From assembly GCA_002245135.1 (NCBI GenBank), contig NGBS01001181.1:51508-115507 (forward strand): DNA of 64,000 bases. Reading direction: 5' to 3'. The notes under the pieces were generated by a model. That model made no database searches and was not told the DNA's origin. It was given only the letters and a program-made list of their open reading frames with translations. The DNA comes from Proteromonas lacertae. Lineage: Eukaryota; Sar; Bigyra; Opalinata; Proteromonadidae. This document shows positions 59,336 through 64,000 of this stretch, in pieces (position 1 is the stretch's first letter; every line of letters starts with the position of its first letter). The translations under genes and the position numbers were made by a program.

Positions 59336-62300
59336 TTATTGAGTTGTTTGAAGATTAGCAATATCTAAATTAGAAAGAGATTCTGTGTTTGGAACATCTG
59401 GAACACTTTCCAACTTTTCATCTCTTGATAGTTGTACTTCACTTCTCAATCCAGTATTATATGTAATTATAAACTATATATAATATATAAACAATAATAA
59501 AATATACTCCAACTCTCATTTGTTTCAACAATTGACAAAATTGTTCAGATATTTGTGGACACGAAGATACATCCAAAGACATCAAATGTTCACACTTATG
59601 GAATAATCTGTTAATGCACTGTTCAGTTAATTTAGCACAATAAGCAACATTTAATACTCTTAAGCCAGAATGAGCTTCACTTATTGCATTTAAACCAATA
59701 TCTGTAATTCTTCTACAATAACTTAAATCTAACAATTCAATCCATGATTTATTAGACAAATTAAATAATGCTTGATCGGTTAATAAACGACAATGACCTA
59801 AATATAAACTATCAATTGTATATAACTTGTCAGAAATAACTTCTACTGATTTGTCTGTTATTTTTCCTAAACCAGTCAAATTCAACTTTTGTAATTGTAC
59901 AAAACTATTAACTAACAATTCAATATCTTCATCATCAAAATTAAGACAATAAGAAATATCTAAATAAGTAAGAGTTTCATGTAATATTTCATTAGCACAT
60001 AAATATTCAATTGATTTACTAGTTAATCTTCTACATCCTGATAATATCAATGTTTTTAATTGATTACATCTTTCAGATATTCCATGTATTGTATCATCTG
60101 TTAGTTGATGACAATCTGTTACATCTAATATTAATAAACTTGCAAAGAAATTCTCTTTTGATAATGGTCTATCATCAATTAATGGATTATAAAAGAATGA
60201 TGTATCTGTAATACTATTCAACTCAGCAAGATTCAAGTGTGTAATATGCCATAGTTTATGAGAAATATAAACTGTACCATTATCAGTAACAGAATTGCAA
60301 TGACTAATATTCAATACTTGAAGGTTTGTAAATGTCTTTGATAATGATATTATTGTTTCATCTGTGACTCTGCTACAGCCTGATAGATCTATTATATTCA
60401 TATAACTTGGTATTATTGTATTAATCATATTCAATAAACCATTATCTGTGATTTGTATTGACCACTATAATATAATATAATATATATATATAAATATACT
60501 TCAATTTTTAATGTTTTTAACATAGAACAATTCTTTCCAATTGCATCTAATGTAAGATCAGTTATACTTCTCATATTGTTCAAATTCAATTCTTCCAAAA
60601 ATTGGCAACTTTGTACAACAGGAATAACACCTTCATCAGTTACTAAACTACACTTTTCAAGACTCAAATTCCTCAAATTGTGAAGATTAGCAATATACTG
60701 AACACAAATATCATTCATAAGTGGACAATTATTCAAAACCAACGATTCTAATTTTTGACACCTTTTCGCTAAGAAAGCAACAGATTCTTCAGAAACATCA
60801 TTACAACCTGATAAATTAAGATGTTCAATTCCATGTAAGTTATTACTCAATATATCAATCTCATGAACAGAAATATCAGACATATTTGGTAATTCTAAAT
60901 CTCTTAAACTCATTCCTTGTATCACAGTATGAATAATATGTGTAACTAATCGAGGAGTAGTTAAACTATTAACCCAATCTAAACTAGTATTTCTACCATA
61001 ATAAGTTGGATTAATACAGACTACATTTTGAATCATACTTGCACCTACTTCACTGTATTTTGGATCAATTCCATCAGATAATAACATAAACTTTTCAGGT
61101 AATTTTCCTAATCTTTCAACTGAATCATCATAATAATGTGAATTCAATTTCATTAATAAGAAATAACCTTCATAGACAACATCACAGTATAATGGATCAG
61201 CAGGTAAACCATCTAATAAAGCAGCAATACCATCTTCAATGTGTGTATCATAGAAGAAATGAATTGCTTTCATTACATCTGCTTTATATTCACTTTGATC
61301 TTCATATCTTGTTGAATCTAAACTGTAATGAGCACATAATGCTTTAGCATAATCATCAAGAATTAATTTGTCATTTGGAACTTTTCTCAAAGCTAATTTG
61401 AATCTATCACTAGCTAACTTGTAGAATCTTCCTATTTCTGTTGAATTATCTTTAGTTCCCAATATAAAATGATGTTTAATATGTGTTCTATCAATTGTAT
61501 CTGTATATACAGCAACATGACATAATTCACCTTCGAAAAAGTCACTTCCTTCTGTCTCATTCTTTGAGGGAGTTTGAGCACCAATGCAAAATGGAATTTT
61601 TAACTTTTCAATTGCTTTTGTTTCATATTCTCTTGTGATTTCACCTCTTCTTGTTTCATTTTTTCATATTTTCATGAACTCTTGCTTTAATAGATGTTTC
61701 TAATTCTGTAATAACTGTTCTTTTGCTAATCTCAATGCTTCACCCATCAATAGTTGGGGTGGTAATTTATCTTTGGATTTGCCTACATCTATTGATTCTA
61801 ATATTGTTGGTTTATCTTCATCTATCTCACTTTGCATTGTTACTTGATTCACATGATCTGGAGCTGATTCTGTTATTTCTGCTGCTTTCTTTGTAGTTTG
61901 TTCTGTCAATGATCTTCCTACTTTAGATTGAGTTGCATTTCTTTCCTTCATTCTTTTCTTTCTATATTTCTCTTTTCTATTAATTTCTTTGCTATTGTTT
62001 CTAATTCTTTCTTACTGGATGGTTGATCTAGTCTTTGTCCTTCTATTTCTCTTGCTTCATCAATTTCATGTTTTGCTTCTTTTTCTTCTTCTAAATCAAT
62101 AGCTTGAAACCTTTTCTTCAATTTATATTCTTGATCAACAACTGCTTTTTTGAATAATTCATCAGAATATACTGATGTTACTAATACACTATTCACATAC
62201 AATTTAGCCATTGTTCCATCATATGTAAAGAATAGATGAGTCCATTCATTATAAATGATTGTTGGACCAGTTAATGTGATTGTAGTTAAATGAACAGCAG

Positions 62301-64000
62301 AAGTTAAATTACAACACCAAGTATCATTTTTTGAAGCATATAAACAATATCTACCAGTACATAATATAACTCTTTTAGTATTTCACCTCCTTTCACTTTA
62401 GCCCAACATTCCAAACTGAAACATGTATTATTATTCAAAGGATTTAAATTATCATTATATCTATAATCAATTCTTGTCTTATTAGCGGCGCTAAAACCAA
62501 ATGCAACATTATTCTGTTGGGATATATTACACAATGTACAAGGTATTTGCTTAGCTACTCCTTGTGTTATATTACCCATCAATTGTGTTCCTGTTGGACC
62601 AACATTATGTGCAAACTTTGAACCAGCTAAATCATCTAATTTCCAATAACCGAATGGATGATCTGATAATACAACATCTGAATAAGAAGTAGTCTTCTTC
62701 TTCTCTGCCATTTTTTACTAATAACTTACCTTGTGCATATTCTAATAAATGAATACTGTGATATACTACTGGTAAACAACTATCAATATCAACAACAGAA
62801 AATACAAAATTCTTTGGATTTTCTTCCAATGATTCTTCACATGTTCTAGTAATTGTAAATCCAAGACTGTCTAATAATGATAATATAAATATTAGTCAAA
62901 TATGGCTCAATTATTTTAGTGATATTGATTGATTCTTTTACAGTTAATGATCCTGGTCCATTTTGAATCTAATGCTAGAGTTACTTCATTTTCCCACCAT
63001 TCTTCACTTCCTTCACCACTTCCTGTAATTAAATTCAATATATAAACTAAAGTATCCTTTGCTGCATCTACATTTGGATTTCCTAAATGTAAACATAATT
63101 CCCTTGTATAATGACGAATTAATTGTTTCACTGTTCTTATAATCATTTCAACTAACAATACAATTCTTACTTCTTCAGAGTTACTGTCATCTTCTACTTC
63201 ACCTGCATAAATCTTTTGATTAAATGAATTTGCACTATCAATATGTTCATTAACAGTAATCATATCAGAAGTAAACACACTATTTGCAGAATCAGATATT
63301 GTATAGATATGGCCATTTACTTTTATCTATAAATAGAAATAAGTAATAATGATTACATATATATATATTTCACCTGGTTCTAATTCTAAAGTCAAATCAC
63401 AAGTTGTTTTGAATTGTGTACTTTTAAATGAAGGAGTTACAGTTCCATCTAATTGTCTCCAGAATTGTTTTCTTAAGAATCCTAAGTGCCTCATACTAAT
63501 ACCTCTTCTATGGAATTCATGAGTCCAATCTAATTCATATATATCTTGTCCTTTATGGCATAATTCATTAGCAAACTGTGGGAATAATTTCTTTGATTAA
63601 TTTTCTTGTCAATTCACTAGTTACTTCATTATTCTCTTCAGTATCTGGAGCATCATGTGAAAAACCAGATAAACTATCAGATGATAATGGTTTTGAATAA
63701 TCCTATACAAATAATAATTAATAATTAATAATATGAATGAATATACACAAACTAACTCAGGTCTTAAAAATCTCCAAAATATACTAACACCTCTTGGTTG
63801 TAATGGTAAATGAGGTGTTTCATATGGATCTTCTGGTGGTAATAATCTATTGAAATTTAACAAATAATATTCATTGTCAATTCCTTTATAACCTTCTAAA
63901 TCAGCTGATAATGGAATATGTTTGATTGTCAAATCATGAATGCCTTTGACTATATGATCTTTCAAATTCAATTTCTTTGCTACAGAGAATAATTTACCTG
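59336..64000 (-). pseudogene. Inverted partial copy of the giant CLU-LamG-LRR gene, with indels
   Basis: Reverse-complement duplicate of the 3' half of the gene at 31743-40972, covering the end of the CLU-like region, the LamG fold, the coiled-coil insert and all leucine-rich repeats; the 5' half lies beyond the window. From 59336 to about 61460 the coding exons are intact and nearly identical, with one amino-acid change seen (Gly to Asp in SGCNGVSEE). From about 61.5 kb outward the frame is broken repeatedly, for example near 61626, 61664, 61712, 61965, 62385, 62710, 62960 and 63580, mostly by loss or gain of one base in runs. If these indels are real this copy is a pseudogene; if they are sequencing errors it could be a full gene. 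I call it a pseudogene only as the sequence stands. Confidence 0.6.

Larger units (their letters stand above)
56389..64000 (-). repeat. Inverted repeat, right arm (runs off the window)
   Basis: Reverse complement of 36295-43919. The inner part (56.4-61.4 kb) differs by only a few substitutions. Beyond about 61.5 kb there are more than ten one- or two-base indels, mostly in A/T runs, and the net drift reaches 13 bp at the window edge. Confidence 0.95.

Noticed and set aside
1-64000. tRNA or rRNA genes, CRISPR arrays, transposase or reverse-transcriptase genes, telomere repeats.
   Set aside because: I looked on both strands and saw no cloverleaf-like segments, no regularly spaced direct repeats, no mobile-element enzymes and no telomere-like tandem repeats. 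The window is ordinary nuclear coding DNA apart from the inverted repeat.

Overview
The window is nuclear DNA of an AT-rich single-celled eukaryote that uses the standard genetic code (TAA, TAG and TGA all end genes). Almost every gene is cut by very short introns of about 23 to 50 bp that start GTAT and end TAG. A mitochondrial ribosomal protein (mL49) and a mitochondrial-type succinyl-CoA ligase beta subunit indicate mitochondria with their own translation system. The lineage cannot be placed from sequence alone. Most gene models below were made by joining exons by hand across these introns; many exons are too short to show up as open frames. || Layout: 1-13.8 kb holds housekeeping and cytoskeletal genes: a C-terminal-motor kinesin (5' end outside the window), mL49, succinyl-CoA ligase, an STK16-like kinase, a pair of related basic coiled-coil proteins and one further unknown protein. 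13.9-18.2 kb holds two tandem D-2-hydroxyacid dehydrogenases that have exchanged sequence, and an Hsp70-like protein without a lid. 18.2-25 kb is more accessory in character: decayed fragments, a large protein with two P-loop modules that resembles Crinkler/RHS-type NTPases, an isolated valyl-tRNA-synthetase-type coiled-coil arm, and a two-pass membrane protein. 25.2-31.5 kb encodes a zinc-finger ubiquitin-specific protease and an FCP1-like CTD-phosphatase homologue whose catalytic nucleophile appears to be lost. 31.7-41.0 kb is one gene for a protein of about 3,000 residues with IQ, CLU-like, LamG-like and leucine-rich-repeat regions. || 41.1-64.0 kb is the most unusual part. Three genes (A at 41.1-46.8 kb, B at 46.9-51.9 kb, C at 59.2-53.6 kb on the minus strand) encode divergent Hsp70/Hsp110-like ATPase domains followed by long arrays of short helical modules. 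A and C lie in the arms of an inverted repeat of at least 7.6 kb, centred near 50.15 kb, which also duplicates the C-terminal half of the giant gene. B shares only a 1.05-kb ATPase exon cassette with A and C at near identity. A PrimPol gene with an E2F-like site just before its start codon lies between B and C. || Cautions: several genes carry apparent +1 frameshifts, mostly at A or T runs, and the outer part of the second repeat arm carries many small indels. Sequencing error, pseudogene decay and assembly error cannot be told apart from the sequence alone.
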